Positions 1 through 13,500 of a stretch of DNA of 64,000 bases are shown piece after piece. The position numbers and the translations under genes are program-made. The number at the start of each line of letters is the position of its first letter. The stretch's first letter is position 1. The notes under the pieces were generated by a model. The model was not told where the DNA came from and did no database searches. It worked only from the letters and a program-made list of their open reading frames with translations. This DNA comes from Xylocopa sonorina (lineage: Eukaryota > Arthropoda > Insecta > Hymenoptera > Apidae), in assembly GCF_050948175.1 (NCBI RefSeq), contig NC_135202.1:5146001-5210000 (forward strand), given 5' to 3'.

Positions 1-1349
1 ATATTTTTTGGTGCGTTCCTTTTTTTGCGTAAATTCGAACGTGAATCAGAGTTTGCATTTTTCAAAAATTGTGTTTGCAATCTGCTCATATTTTCTATTG
101 CCAGTCGAGGTTTTATTGCGTGTAAAATTTGAAAAACTGCAAAAAATAGCTGCAACTGATCACTAACGAAAATTTCACGATACAAACTCGAAACTTTGAT
201 CGTCATTCCCATCTTCCATATACGCGATCGCTCACAAGAGAAGCGAGTAAATCATTTTCAATGTAACATAAAAATTGATGTATCACACCCGAACAACCGA
301 AGGATTCCGTTTTAACGAGCGGTTCCCGGTCGAACCCTCGATCACGGGATGCAGATAACAGAGTAATCGTAATTACGATTCGTCGTGCGGGTCCATCATT
401 AAACGGCAAATATTATATTTTTCAGAGGGAGCTTGCTCGCTTCAAAGTCGCTCGAAAGGACTGCTTCGAAGAAATTGCAATTAAAAGTTTACGGCGGCCA
501 CTTAGTCGCAGCAGTTTCTCTCAAAGGACGCCATGGAATGGCGCGACAGCGGGGGCACCGGGAAATTTCATAATGAACATTGATCTGAAAGGGTCTTAAC
601 GCGAAATAAGCACGCGAATAGACGGGGTTGGGAATGGTTCCCGGTGCTTGACGTTGCGTCGCGCGAAACTAGACGCCTCGAAGGGACTTGAAGGGGGCTC
701 GCTCGAGTGCGAGGAAGTTTGTTCCCTGAGAATTGCGCTGGAAGGAGGCCGCGTTTCTGCGGGGTCACTACAGCGGTTTTTATTTTCCCTACGTGGCTCC
801 CGCGACGAACGTGTCGCGCGCTGAGAACCGTCGATTCCCTTCAGCTAGAAAATGGCCTTTCAACTTCTGCTAAATTACAGGGTGAAAAATTGTAAAATCT
901 CCGGGAACGCGAGGGAACTTCCCTCAACTCTTTCTTAACTTTCTCAATTGAAATTTGCTGCGTATTGTGCGAGAGTGTTGTATATAACTCCCCATTAAGG
1001 TACCTTCAGAACTTCCGTGCCAAGAAAAACGAGCTCCACGAACTTCTTTCATAAGTTTAACTCGATGTTTATATAAATTGACGTGTTAATATCGCGCGCA
1101 TGTGAAATGATACTTTACGAAGCGTTACGTTTCGAACTGAGTCGAGGATCCACGGAAAACAGCATCCTCAGCAACACTAGCTGCGCGCGAGCAAAGGCGA
1201 CTACGTTCAAACCAAACCAGACATTGTCCGCCAAAAAATAATAAGAACCTTCGAGAAACGATATCCTCGCGATAACTGCGCGCGGTCAGCTTAATATCGC
1301 GGGGGAATCGAAAAACCGAGGACGAAGGGGTGTCTCTTTCGAGCCTTAC
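1..1349 (-). other. Intron 5 of the phosphodiesterase gene (incomplete)
   Basis: Starts at the donor gtaagg at 1349. I looked on the minus strand for the expected His-Val-Pro-Pro-Gly-like block of the next exon and did not see it, so the intron continues beyond the window. No other feature recognised. Confidence 0.6.
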
Positions 1350-1546
1350 CGTTTCCTCCTTCCTTCGCGCGGTCACCAGGGTCGACTGGAACCAGAACCA
1401 TTGACCGAACGGGTCCTCCGTGTTATCGTTCGTGTTGCTTCCGGTACGGTGCAGCATACGGTTGTCCGCCGTGTTCAGCCACAAATTCGTGTTGAGAAAG
1501 ATGATTCGATACTTCTCTGAGCGCTGTTCTATCGTGTAATATCCGG
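1350..1546 (-). CDS. Coding exon 5: AGYYTI to the domain middle
   Basis: 197 bases, entry phase 1 and exit phase 0. The acceptor is gcacttgttacag and the donor is ACG|gtaagg. It encodes residues 164-229. AGYYTIEQ (164-171) and IIFLNTNLW (178-186) match the family strand pair. The segment NTEDPFGQWFWFQSTL (205-220) matches the D-P-x-G-Q-(F/W)-x-W-L block that precedes the next, catalytic-His-bearing part of the family. That next part is not visible between 1349 and 1 and should lie outside the window. Confidence 0.92.
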
Positions 1547-4500
1547 CTGTAACAAGTGCACGAAATCGCCGGATGAGCTTAAGCCGGTCGTTTATGCGGA
1601 ATATATATATATACATCCGGCCTCTTTTCAGAGCCACACCGCGGTCTTCTCCCAGCAATTCGCTCGGACTCGCCTCGCTGTTATTGGACTTTTATTGAAA
1701 CGGGCTGGGGAGGATCCCGTGGATACGACGTAGGAGAGAGAGAGAGTCGATGGCGGCTGCTGGGGGAGATATTTGTTTGTTCGAGCGCTGGGCGTGAATT
1801 TTATTCGTACGGCGTGTTCGTAAAAATTTGAGTGGATATACGGGAAGGCAGGCACGATGAGCGTGGCGGCTGATTGGAGGAAAAGTGGGATACCGTGCGT
1901 CGGACGAGAAGTATTGAGGTGGGTATTGATTTTCGGTATAAGTAATGGATCCGAATGGGGCTGCGAGGCTCGTCGACGCGATTGTTTGGCCGCGGGGATA
2001 AATGTTCGGATAGATATGCCATTGTACGGTGATACGTAAGTCTTTGTCGATGCGGCGTTGTTTAAATTAGGCTTTGTTCGCCGGTGAACGAGGCAGAGAG
2101 GAGAACAGGGGCTGATCGTTCGAGGGTATAATGAGCATTAGTACCCTTCGAATAGAACGGGTTCGAGGAATCGCGTACGAGGTATGTAAGTTGATGAGCG
2201 TATTTGCGAGCGTGTTTTTTACACCACGGGATATAATTTCTCTGTTCAGAATGGAAATATGAATAATTCTTTGCTCGAAATGGAAACGGAAATATGTATT
2301 TTAAGTCTCGCATATTCAGTGCGTCGTCGAGTTGGCTCTTTTCTATTATTGGTACCAGGGAAATGTTGCTATTAAATTTTAAACGTCATCAGACGCGAAC
2401 TGTACCGGTAATATTTGTAGCGCGAAGTTTTTATTCTCAATACGCGAAATGAAAATTCCTGCAGCAGAAGGTTGCCATTCGCGCGGGTCCATTTTACAAA
2501 TTAAAACACGCAAAAATTGTGCGAACTGCGCTGCTCCATTTGCTCGCTGTTCATTAAATATTTAAGAGACAAATAACTCGTCCCTACTTTCGTCTCGTCT
2601 CAAAGGGCGAGTAATTAAATAGTTTTAATATTTAACTTAACCAGCCCTCTCTCGAATTGCATCACAGAAATGCGCTTAATACGAAACAACCGAGCATCCA
2701 GAGCGCAGCGAACATAAAAAAAACCGATCAAAAGCCACGAATCGAAACGAGGAGGCAACGAAGAAGCGCGAAAACAGTGCACTTTCATCGATTCTGCGAG
2801 AACAATTCATCCGCGCGTAACATACGTTCCCTCAATTGAGCCAGCGCGGTAAGTCCCCGTCCCCGTTCGACTTAATCCGATTTCCAGACCGTTGGCCATC
2901 GCGAGACGTGCCGCGCTGTGACGAATATCCCTCGACACGGACGGTGGGGTGAAAAATCGAAGAGGCGAGAGAGGACGCTCGAGCGTACTTACCGGTTTTA
3001 AAGGTGTCCAGCGCCTCCTGCGGCAGCCATTGCTGCCAGAGCACGGCCAGCTGCGAGAAGTTCACCCCGATGTCGTCGTGTCCGAGCGCGGGGAACACGA
3101 ATTGTTCCTTGAACGTGCGGGACAACAGATCGGTCAAATTCCGCAAACACTGCAGACGCAGCTCGGCGTTCATCCCAGTGGTGCGCGTCAGCGCGTCGCT
3201 GCAACAAGTAGTTACAGGCTCGTTAGCGTCGCCGGTTACATACTGGCAGCCACGATGCTCGCGAGAATTACTGCGATTCCGCTGGTAAACACGAAGAAAC
3301 GACGGCTTCACGGAGTGCGCGTGCGAACGCAAACGCGAGCGTAGCGCCAGGCGATCATTGGATTTGGGATTGCCGAGTGCACGCCGTAGACGCGAGATCG
3401 TAAATGAGATTAGAGCGTCTGGGGGTGGTTCAGAAGTGCTTCCTCGACGATGGTATCGTTGTTCTACTTCTCTTCCGCGGGACAGTTTAGTCGGTGTCGC
3501 TTGAATTTTATTCGTCGAAGCTTGCGGTTCAGATTGGTATCGCTAACATACAATGCTTTATCGGACACTGTTGCCCTCTGAAAGCGGTTTTTACCGCGCG
3601 GACATTTCGGGTGGTTATCGAAATTGCAGCATTGAATATTGATGGCTTATTTGGATACCATAGATGGGTTTTTGTTTGCCTGAAATCCCATCGTAACTGA
3701 ACTTCCACGCGATTTCTATCTTCTGCCATTTTTCTGGTAATTAATTGGCCAATTGAATAACGAAGTGTGTGCTGAATTAGCCATTTTTTAATTGAATATA
3801 AAATACTTCGAATGAGTCGAGACGGAATTGATGAAGTGATTGTTTTGATATACTCTTGCGTCGAATTGTTTTTCTTTTTTATAGTGGATGTTTTGGAGGT
3901 GTTTCAGTTGGGCATCGCAATATTTAAGAAAGTAGGGGACGCAGAGGGACGTGGAGTTTACACAATTGTATCTAAAACGTGAAATCTAGGCGTTAATTGA
4001 GGGGCGCAGGAACTGGATGTGGTAAATCGAGCAAAGTGGCACAGGAAACCGTGGATATCGCGTATGCACACATGCGGCTTCCACTGTTAGAGCTTAGCGA
4101 CGCTTGGCAACACCTGAAGTTTCAACTTCGATTTACTGGCTACGCCTAAGAAAAATCATCCGAAACGAAGCCCTAGTAAAAGCGAATTTCTTTCTCTCTA
4201 GAAGCAGAGCATTTAATTCCGGCGTTACACACCGAAACCTTACGTTATCAAAGCTTCCTGAAGGTATAATTGCAGCCGTTATTTCGTATTTCTCCTTTTC
4301 CTTTCTCAACGGGGAAAAATAATTTTCAGGTTAAAACTTTTAAGGTCTCCGAATGAATGGTCCCGATGGACCATTGCAATGCGATGGAGTTTCCATGTTT
4401 TGGGTCCCGCATCCTACTTCAGCCAGCTTTACAAAAGCCTAGTCATAAAGCTTACGACTCCCACACGACATTTTTATCATTCGATATCATTAATTTCTTA

Positions 4501-7500
4501 CATTTTATTTGGTTATTTAAACTGGATTAAAATTTAAGAGTTTAGGTACGATTGTTTTGCTTAACAATATGTTCGTTACGAAAATATTAATTAATTGCAT
4601 TCGAATTTCCGTGTCTGCTTTCAATCCAATATTTCGAAATTGGAACTCAATTATTTCTCGGACTCTTTCGTTTTCTTGTCACAGCGCGATCGTATTTTTA
4701 TCGTTTCTCGTGTACATATTCGCGGAAATGTAATTAAAATACGCGGGAAAATTATGTTAGATTTGCGTGCGCCCGTTCTGAGCAGAGAACTCGGTTTAGA
4801 AGTTGAAAAATCGTAGCAGCTGAAGAAATTGTTCGCGAATACTTGGTATGTACACAAGTCGTTGGAACTTAAACCCGGGAAACTTTGCGCCGCGCTTTAG
4901 CTGGACGCCATTATAAAAATTGCTGCAATTAGATCCTCTTAGAGACCGGATTTTTCTGCTGCAAGCGAGAATTTCCTTCATTAATTTTTATTTGATTGCA
5001 GAATATTACATTGTTCTGGCCCGTTGGATCCACTGGAAGTTGGTACTTCGCGTTTACCGTTTTCATTAAATGCAGCAGATTTAGACTTCCCTTGCGCGGC
5101 TTACAATCTTCTTAATTTAACAGAAATTTAATATTTCCACCGTTCTTAACGCGATTTAAGGTATTGCAACTACGAAATCACGAAATGGTACGGATTCAGA
5201 AAAATAAACGACGAAATACTGCATATTACATGCAGGCGACTGTTAAAGACTCGTGATTCGATTGTGAAACATTAAAATAGAATTAAATGCAACGAAAACC
5301 CTCTTACTTAAAATATTTAGAATAATTGCACGTTAAATGTGAACGGAAATGATTAATCGTTGACTCGAGCAGTCGAACGGCATAAACGGAGAGGAAAACA
5401 GCTCGCGGAATCGCCGCTACAACTTAATCGGCAACCTGCAAAGTTTAAAATGCGATTTACCGGAGCAGCGTTTAGAATGGCAGTCGCGATCGAAGCAGTT
5501 ATACGCTAGATTTCGCTTCTACAAGCGAGCACCGTTTATTCCTGCGTGTTCTACTTAATTTCGCTGCATAAGCCAATAATTTACTGTCTAGCCGTAGCTG
5601 TGCTTCTTTGAATTTTTTCTTTCGAGCTTCTACTTTCTTCTAAAAACGACACAACTTCAAATTGTAATCCAGTTCTACGAACATGTGTTTTGCTAAGATT
5701 TTTTTGTTTATTAGAATATCAATGGTTTTGCAGTGTTCGAGGAGTACAATGTACTTTAAAATTGTATACTTTCTTCATTTTGTTCTACAACTTTTAAATT
5801 GAGGGCGATTTAGCGGAGTTTGAGCAATTCAAATTGATGTTAAACTTCGAAGGCTGATTCAGAGGAACCCGGATAGTGAAACTACGGATTTCGCGTGTGA
5901 TTCTGTTCAGTAATTTCGAGGTTGTACGCCGCTCCACACAGTACATGTTTGATATCAACGTTGTATTATGAATTTATGATGAAATATGATATCAGCCACG
6001 TGGAACCGTCAAAATCTCGAGATCGGCCTGCGGTGATGACTTGAGCCAGTTGGCGTGCCAATTTCTTGCTCGATAATCGCGTTCCTGCTTAACTATTTCA
6101 GACACGACAGGTGTTCCTTTTTATAAATAAATTACAAACCCATTAAACGAGCTGAGATAACGATCGATACGCTGGTACGATTATCGATTGTACAATTTAA
6201 TCCTTAATTAGAAGCGTGTTCTTTGGTGTCGATTATTTAAAAATATTTAATTATATTTTTGCGTTTAACCTTTTGCGCTCAAATGGCGAATCTCACTTTC
6301 AACGGTGGAACAGTTCCACTTTCGCGTGGCAACTCGAGAGGCGACAGTTTCTCTGTTTATGTTGAATTTCGTTATCTCTAGTTGATAGATGCGAAGTATT
6401 GGTTCGCGAAGTTTCCTTAGACTGTTTATGTCTTCGCTTGGAAAGTGACATTGTGACGTAAAATTGGGATTAAGATAAAATTCCTCTACGTCTGTAGTCC
6501 TGAATACGATGTGTCTAGCGTTAGTACAGTTTCGACGGTCGTAGCAAGCACGCGTATCGCGAAGTTTTGCGCCACTCGTTCGAAAGTTTTAAGGCGAGTT
6601 TCATTTTGAATCGATCAGAAACTCCATTAGAAAATCCACGATGAAATTGGCGGTAGGGCAAGTGTAAACAGTGATGACATACGAGTGTGAGAAATAGAAG
6701 AATTAGTGTAATAGACAGTGAATCCGGAAGCAGCAGCGATGGCCCACAAGATTCTGATAATTTAGAATGCCTTGGTAAGTGTTTCATAAAATATCACACG
6801 AAACGCAACTAACTTGAAAAGAAGAACTCGAACCAGCCAATTGAAAAAGTCGTCGAGCGCAGAGGGTTAATACGACACATCATCTCTTTTCCACATTGAA
6901 TTCTTGCTGTTCATATTTTTCAAAGGAAATCTCGCTTAATCTTCCATTGCAAGTTGGATATATTATGGGAACGACATCTTGCACGATCTAATCTTAGCTA
7001 AAAGTATCAACTTCGCTGGATACACTGTGGCTCGGGTACATACGTGTACATGTACATACAGAATGACTAAACTTTCTTGCACGTTATGCATGCTGAATAT
7101 GGTCGCATTGTACCGCGCGGCGAAGTTTCTTTCGCGACTGGATTACAATTCAGGGCACAGACATCGAAGTTTTGCATGGAATACGTTAGGTGTGCGTAAC
7201 TGTGTACCCTGCCGATGCGCAAAGCATCGTAAATATAACATTTACAGGGAAATAAAGGAACGGCGAGTCTGCCAAGCGGTTTTAGTGGACTAAAGTGGTT
7301 CGTAGAAACGCGAGCGACGGGACTCTGACGCGTTTGGTAACATTAACGCGTGGCGTGGTTCGCCACTGTCTTTATCTACTGTCATCGGCTCGCATTGGGA
7401 TGTCCACTGCCACGCAGCAGTGCCATGGTCATTGCTTACGTTGCTACGCACGTATTTCTGTCCAAGATTCCTAAACTAACGCGTTCTGTACATAAATGTA

Positions 7501-10500
7501 ACGTAAGCATTCTGTGGCACTAATTATCGTTCCGTAACCAGGCTAATTATTATTCTGCAGTCAGACTATGCCAGATAATGTACAAAACGAGCTGCTTTTA
7601 GTATAGTTGCTCTTTTAGTCTAATTGCAAAGATTTGTGAATAGAAGTATTGTATCCGAAGGATTCCTAAGTTTAGGAATTTATTTCTGCGTGTTCAGGAT
7701 ATTCGTGACAGGGTGCAAAGTTAAGAAGTCCTTTTTAGAGCTTTTATTTGATGCTGTGTCGAGGGATTCTCCAAGGAGACTGCTGTTCTGTCTATCGTCT
7801 CTCGTCGACGCGATATATTTTTCGCGCCTTTCGATTGGTTCCTCAACGTTTTCTCTAAATACCAATCATTACCGTTTTTCGACTCTTAACCAGTTAACTG
7901 TGGAATTTAGTTTCAGAAATCGTCTACAAAGCGCGTAATTCAAATCAAGCAATGACGAGAATACGCGTCAAGCGCAGGGAAATACTCCTATTTTACATTT
8001 CACGAGAAAAGCCAAACGAGGAAGGCTTTTACATTTTTATTTGACAAGAATTATGCTCACCAATCGCAAGAAAATAAAGTTTTTGTTCGACGTGTACACA
8101 CGTCGAACGCAGTTGACTGGTTAAGCCACCACCCCTCTTCGAGAAGGGTGGTGATGTTTCTGGTGGGAGCTGATTTTGTCGCTACCATATTTGGTCGTGC
8201 AGCGAGATTTCTGATGGGCCTGTTACCTGTTTGATAGTTGACCAAAGGTAGCTTGGCCACGGGCAGAGGACCCTTCGGAAATCCTTGATTTATGGCTTCC
8301 AAAATAATTTTTTGCATACACAGAAAATATTAAAAGCTTAAAACGATTCCTAAAAAATGACTCGATTGCTGCGCATACCATAAACCATGCTAGTTGTTCG
8401 TAGCGAAAGACCTTCTATTGTACCTTATTGCTAGCCGCTACATATCAATTTTATACTTGCTACGTTCGTGTACACGATATCAGTTCCAATTCTTTTATGC
8501 GATCGACGATACGTTTATGATGTAATTAAGTAATCGACAAGAATTCAAATGTTATCAGTAATCATACTGATAATGAACTGAGCGCGTGCACGAATTGAGA
8601 CGAACTATTTTATTGAAATTCTCCACGTTCGATAATGGGATCCATCGGAAAGTGATTCCATCGTTCAAAGGTTCCGCGACGAGGTATTAAAATTCAGCGA
8701 AAAGCTGTATGAAACTAGAATGAAACGCAACGGCAGTCCCTCTAATTTCCTTTCGATAACGAGCCGAAGAAAATTATAAAAGCGAACGGCCATCGTAATA
8801 AAATTACATCGGCATTGATCAATCTCCATTAGACGGCGCGAGTCAGAGGGGAATTATCAATTGTCCCCAGCATTTATTCATAAGTGCGTTAAACATTCGC
8901 AACTGGATCGCGCCGGCGCGATCGATCAGACGCCATTAAACAATCAATTTGTACAGCTTAATTTGCACAGAGCGCGTAATTGTCCCCGCTCAAACACGAA
9001 TCTTCGTAGCTGGTTGCATTCTTGTGTCTCTAGTTTGCGAATTATGCCAATTGTCTGATTAGTTTACGGAGCTAGCGCGTTAAAGACCAATCAGTTTTCG
9101 TTGATACATTGGCCAATTTGCTAATTGCTCGGCAGATACTCGTACAATTATTCGTCTATACCGATTCGTCATTCGATCGAATGCTCGTTAATCATACCCC
9201 TCCTCTCCCAGTGCGTCGATTTCTATTCCCGTTCGCTGTAAACACGTCGTGCAATTGTTGTTTGCTATTTTCGAAGTTATCCGGCAATTAGCTGATGCGC
9301 ATCGACAACACTCGTACAGAGGCGGAGGAATATGCAGCGTCCATTTAGGAAATTCCAGAATGGCTGCGCAGCAGGAATTCGCGCGAACAATCCCCGGGTA
9401 TTTTTCACGCAGAAGACAAGCTGAAGTTTTATAGCCAATCCAGAAACGTTGAATTTCCCATATTTTTTTCTACAAAAGCAGCCGGCCAGCTGGAAATTTG
9501 TCAGAATATTTTCAACACCCGAGCGCTCGAACAGTGGCACGAAACGTTATGATTTTATTAAAAAAATACTCGATTCTGGAAATAAGTTTATTTAGTCGCG
9601 CTGGGCGTTTATTTTCAATAAGTCACGCGAGCGGTATGGATTGGATTTTGTAATTTTGGAAACGCGCGAAACGAAGTTAATAGAAATTTTTTTTTTTTTA
9701 CCGCGTTATAAATTAAACGAAATCGCGTTGGGAATATTGAATAAATTGTTGTTGTTCGCGGGACACGTAATTGAGGATTCCGCTTAAATTTCGCTCTTGG
9801 TAAATCGCGTGATTTGTCAGTTATTTGACAGCTCATAAAATTAACTGTTTATCACTCTGATCTATTGCATCATCAGTGGAAAACACTACTATGTCTCCAA
9901 TTGAAGTTAAATTACATCACGGGTGGTATAGTAACAGCGAAAAAATAAATTAGCTCCACTTCTTTCATCAGCAATTTTCTAATTAAATTGCTCTCGCTCG
10001 GTGCAAGCAAATATTCAAATACTTTCCGCTATTATTGTACACAATTTTAGGAGTTCAGGCTTGGCCTCAATTCCACTCCCTTAATCCCGGAATTTCAACG
10101 CGGAAACCATCCTTTGTCTCTACGTAATCTTTATTCACCCCTTAACGCTCACTTTCGCGTCCCGCACGCAATCTGTTCGTGGTGCGCGCTTAATTCGCCA
10201 TAGCCACCGAAAGAGATGATTTATTCCACCACCTTATCTCGAAAATATACGTTACACTGTTAGCAGTTTTCAATATATGTATACATTAATGAATAAGCAA
10301 TTACAAGCTTCTCGTTAACATTTTTGCTCGAACTGTAAACGAACAATTTCTGCGCTATTTTAATCAACTATTTTATCGTTGCTCCTATCGTTACTATCAT
10401 TTAATTGATAGTTAAAAACTGAATAAAAAGAAGCATCTGAAATATCAATTTAACTGAGACAGAAATGACACGTATGTCAATCAACGTTTACAGCTACAAT

Positions 10501-13500
10501 TAGTATGAAATACGAATTTTCCTACGACATAAATGAAATTTAATCAGAAATTTGCTTCGATCTCGAAGTATTCTAAGACACAGCTACTTTATTTTGTATG
10601 CTCGCCTCAAATTACTCATAAATACGCGAGAACTGCTGCTCGACAATAGCAAATACGCTACCTTGCGAATGTTTATCGTTAAAACTGACCGACGAAAATC
10701 GATTTCGCGCGAAACCGTCGGCGAAAACAATTCAGCAGCCGCAGAAGGATTTTCGTCAGTCGCTCCTTGAACACCCAGGCTAACTCTCTCGATTCAACAG
10801 CCCGTCGCGGTCGGCCCGATAATCCCCGCGAGTTATTCGGTTAGTCGAACTTCCTGCTCCGTGATTACCATCCAATTAATGTCCGGCAGGCGTAATTGCT
10901 TGTGAGATTCTTATCTGGCCAGTGTTGTCGACTAAAACGATCAATCGACCGCGAGCAGGAAACCGGAATTGTTTTCGATCCACGACAACTAGAGTCGAAA
11001 CCGCACGTATTGGCCAATCAAGACCGCAGGGCGATACGCCACGCTGCGACACGTAAGACCAGACGGACGGCTGTTTCTACTGGCGCAGTAGTGTAAGACG
11101 TAATGGGCAGACTTTCGTGCTTGTCTATTTGGTATCAGTTGGACTTTTAAATAACTTCGATAGATATCGCAGAATCAGAAATTGAGTTTCGATCGCGTCA
11201 TTTTCTTCGTGGTTTAGTTAACAATTTTTTGATAAATTTAGCGAAGGAATAAGAAGTAGAGACATCGTAAACCTTTGTCCTTTGAAACTTAAATGTATGA
11301 AGAAGTAGACATTCGTGACTGATTTTTGATATCCAGAGTTTACAAAAGAAAAAATTGATCACAGAATCAGAAATTGAATTTCGATCGTGCCTTCGTCGTT
11401 TAATCAACAATTTTTTAACAAATCTAGCGAACGAATAAGAAATATAGACATCGTAAACCTTTGCTCTTTGAAACTTAAATATATGAAAAAGTAGACTAAA
11501 GTGGACTGATCTCTGATATCCAGAGTTCACAAAAAAAAAAAAGAAATTGAGAAGTGCATTAATCCTTTTTGGTACCACAGATAAGCATCAGCGTTCGACG
11601 AAACTCTGATCCAGCTCTAATCACGAACAGAACACCTGTGGCCGTCGTCCCAATAGCAGTTGACAAACTTACCCTGTCCAGAGGACGAATTCGATCCCCT
11701 CGCCGCGATTGGACGTCATCGCCTTGGCCGCGGACTCGATTAGCGCCCAGGGTGAGTCGCAGCCGTAGTCCCCGAACTCCCCAGGCGTTTTTCGGCCGCC
11801 GTTCATGCCGTTACGGGTGTTCCAACACGCTGAAACCAACGATCGAGGGGGTTACGCCAGAAAACGAAGCGAGACTGGCCCGTGCGATAGAAGGAAACGA
11901 GCGCGTGGGAACGTGGAACAGGAATTACGGGAGCAGCGCAACGGACGGTCACGTATTGCCTCGCTAACGTCCGCGTGACACGGACCCAGGGCAGGCTGTG
12001 GTTGGTATGAGTCGCAATTTCAGCTGGCGTTATTTCATGCAAACTCTGTGCCAGCTGCGGAGTCACGCTAGGCGGTTTAAAAATCGGTAAATAGCGCTCG
12101 AGGGTGGAGGAAGCTATAGGCGTAGGAAAAGGGTCGAGACAGAATACGCTCTGTTTCGAAGTGTTTTGGCCAAACTTTCGAGGAGTATTGTACAGTATTT
12201 ATATTGCAAATGTAACGATATTGTTGAGTAGTTCATGCTACGTGGTTTAGTAGTTTGGATAAATTTAATATTACCCCGGGAGAATGTTAAAACGAGAGAA
12301 ACTTCGTGCCACGATGAAGTGTAGAACACTTTACGTTCTGCTTGCACGGCGAAGAAAATAGCATCGAAATTTCCGAAAGATAACGTACAGAAAGAACCGA
12401 GGGAATCCAAATCCGACAAGAACTCGAGAAACCGCTGAGAAACTTGAGAAATTGCTTCCCTCATCTTAACCCACTTCTCCATTCCCGCGGCGGTACCGCG
12501 AGACCGCGCACACAACCGATCAGGCCAATTGTTCGAGAACGATAAAAAAAAAAAGAAACGCAAGAAAACAGAAAGAAAAAGAAGAGATCGAGACGAAGGG
12601 GATCGCTGTGTAGAGTCGAAATAAAACGGAGCTGCTTACCTATCGCTGGGTTTCTGTTCGTCGAATACTTCGGGTCGTAGTGGATGTCGGTGATGTGCCA
12701 GAAATACCCTGCGAACAGACGAGGAAGGAGAGATGGAGACGGAGAGCACTGAGTCGTCGTCGTTCTCCACATTTCGGGCCCCCCATTTGCATCTCTGCTG
12801 TCGCATTTGCATTCACCGTTTCTTCTCAGCTATTTTCCGCGAGTCGACGCAACCGTCGCGTCGCGACGAGGACGCGAGATCGCGACGCTGCTACGCGAGA
12901 AGGTACCCGCGACCTCGAGCGGGGTTTGGCCTCGACGATGGGTCCGTATTCTCCAGCACGTCGAATCGAATCGCGTTCAATGTAAGGCGGATTGTTTTAA
13001 ATTAACTGCGCGGAGTGGACCACCGTCGGCTGAGGGGGACGCGGCGCCACTTTGCGAAGTAATTAGACAGCACGATCGATCGCGACTCGGTGAGATTGAA
13101 TTTATCAAACGGAACGAAAAGTCGAGCTGCAGGAATGCGGCAGAGAGCGGTGAAACTTGAACGCTTCGAACGTAACGGGCGAAAGAAGGTGAGCGGAATT
13201 AATTAATTAGTAATCGTGAGCCGTTAGGGGTTGGGGTGGAGATTTGTTGCGAGTTCGTGCGATTTGCTGCCGTCTCGTCGATTGTTCCCAAGTTTTATTC
13301 TGGTATTGGACTTCTTTCTCATTGGGATTCTTAATCTGTGATATTGTTATAAGCTTTTTAAGAGAGGGCTTGAATGGCTGAACGAAATTCGTAACGGTTT
13401 AAATCGCTTTCTCACTTTCTCCGATGTCAGGTTCGTTAAAAAGTGCGTGTAATAAAGGAACGTCAGGTGTGTTGGAGATATTCAATTATTTTGTGGCGAA

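Larger units (their letters stand above)
3199..11672 (-). other. Intron 3 of the phosphodiesterase gene (about 8.5 kb)
   Basis: Bounded by gtaagt at 11672 and cag at 3199. Mostly AT-rich. It holds a GC hairpin at 8127-8153 and a 192-bp tandem duplication at 11170-11550. The phases of exons 3 and 4 fit exactly, so no coding exon is needed inside. Open frames here show no family resemblance. Confidence 0.75.

Noticed and set aside
2130..2180. tRNA-like B-box words (GGTTCGA) here and at a few other places
   Set aside because: No matching A box or cloverleaf could be formed around any of them.
3004..3344. Plus-strand open frames opposite exon 4 of the phosphodiesterase
   Set aside because: Shadows of the real minus-strand exon, which has family motifs and correct splice phases.
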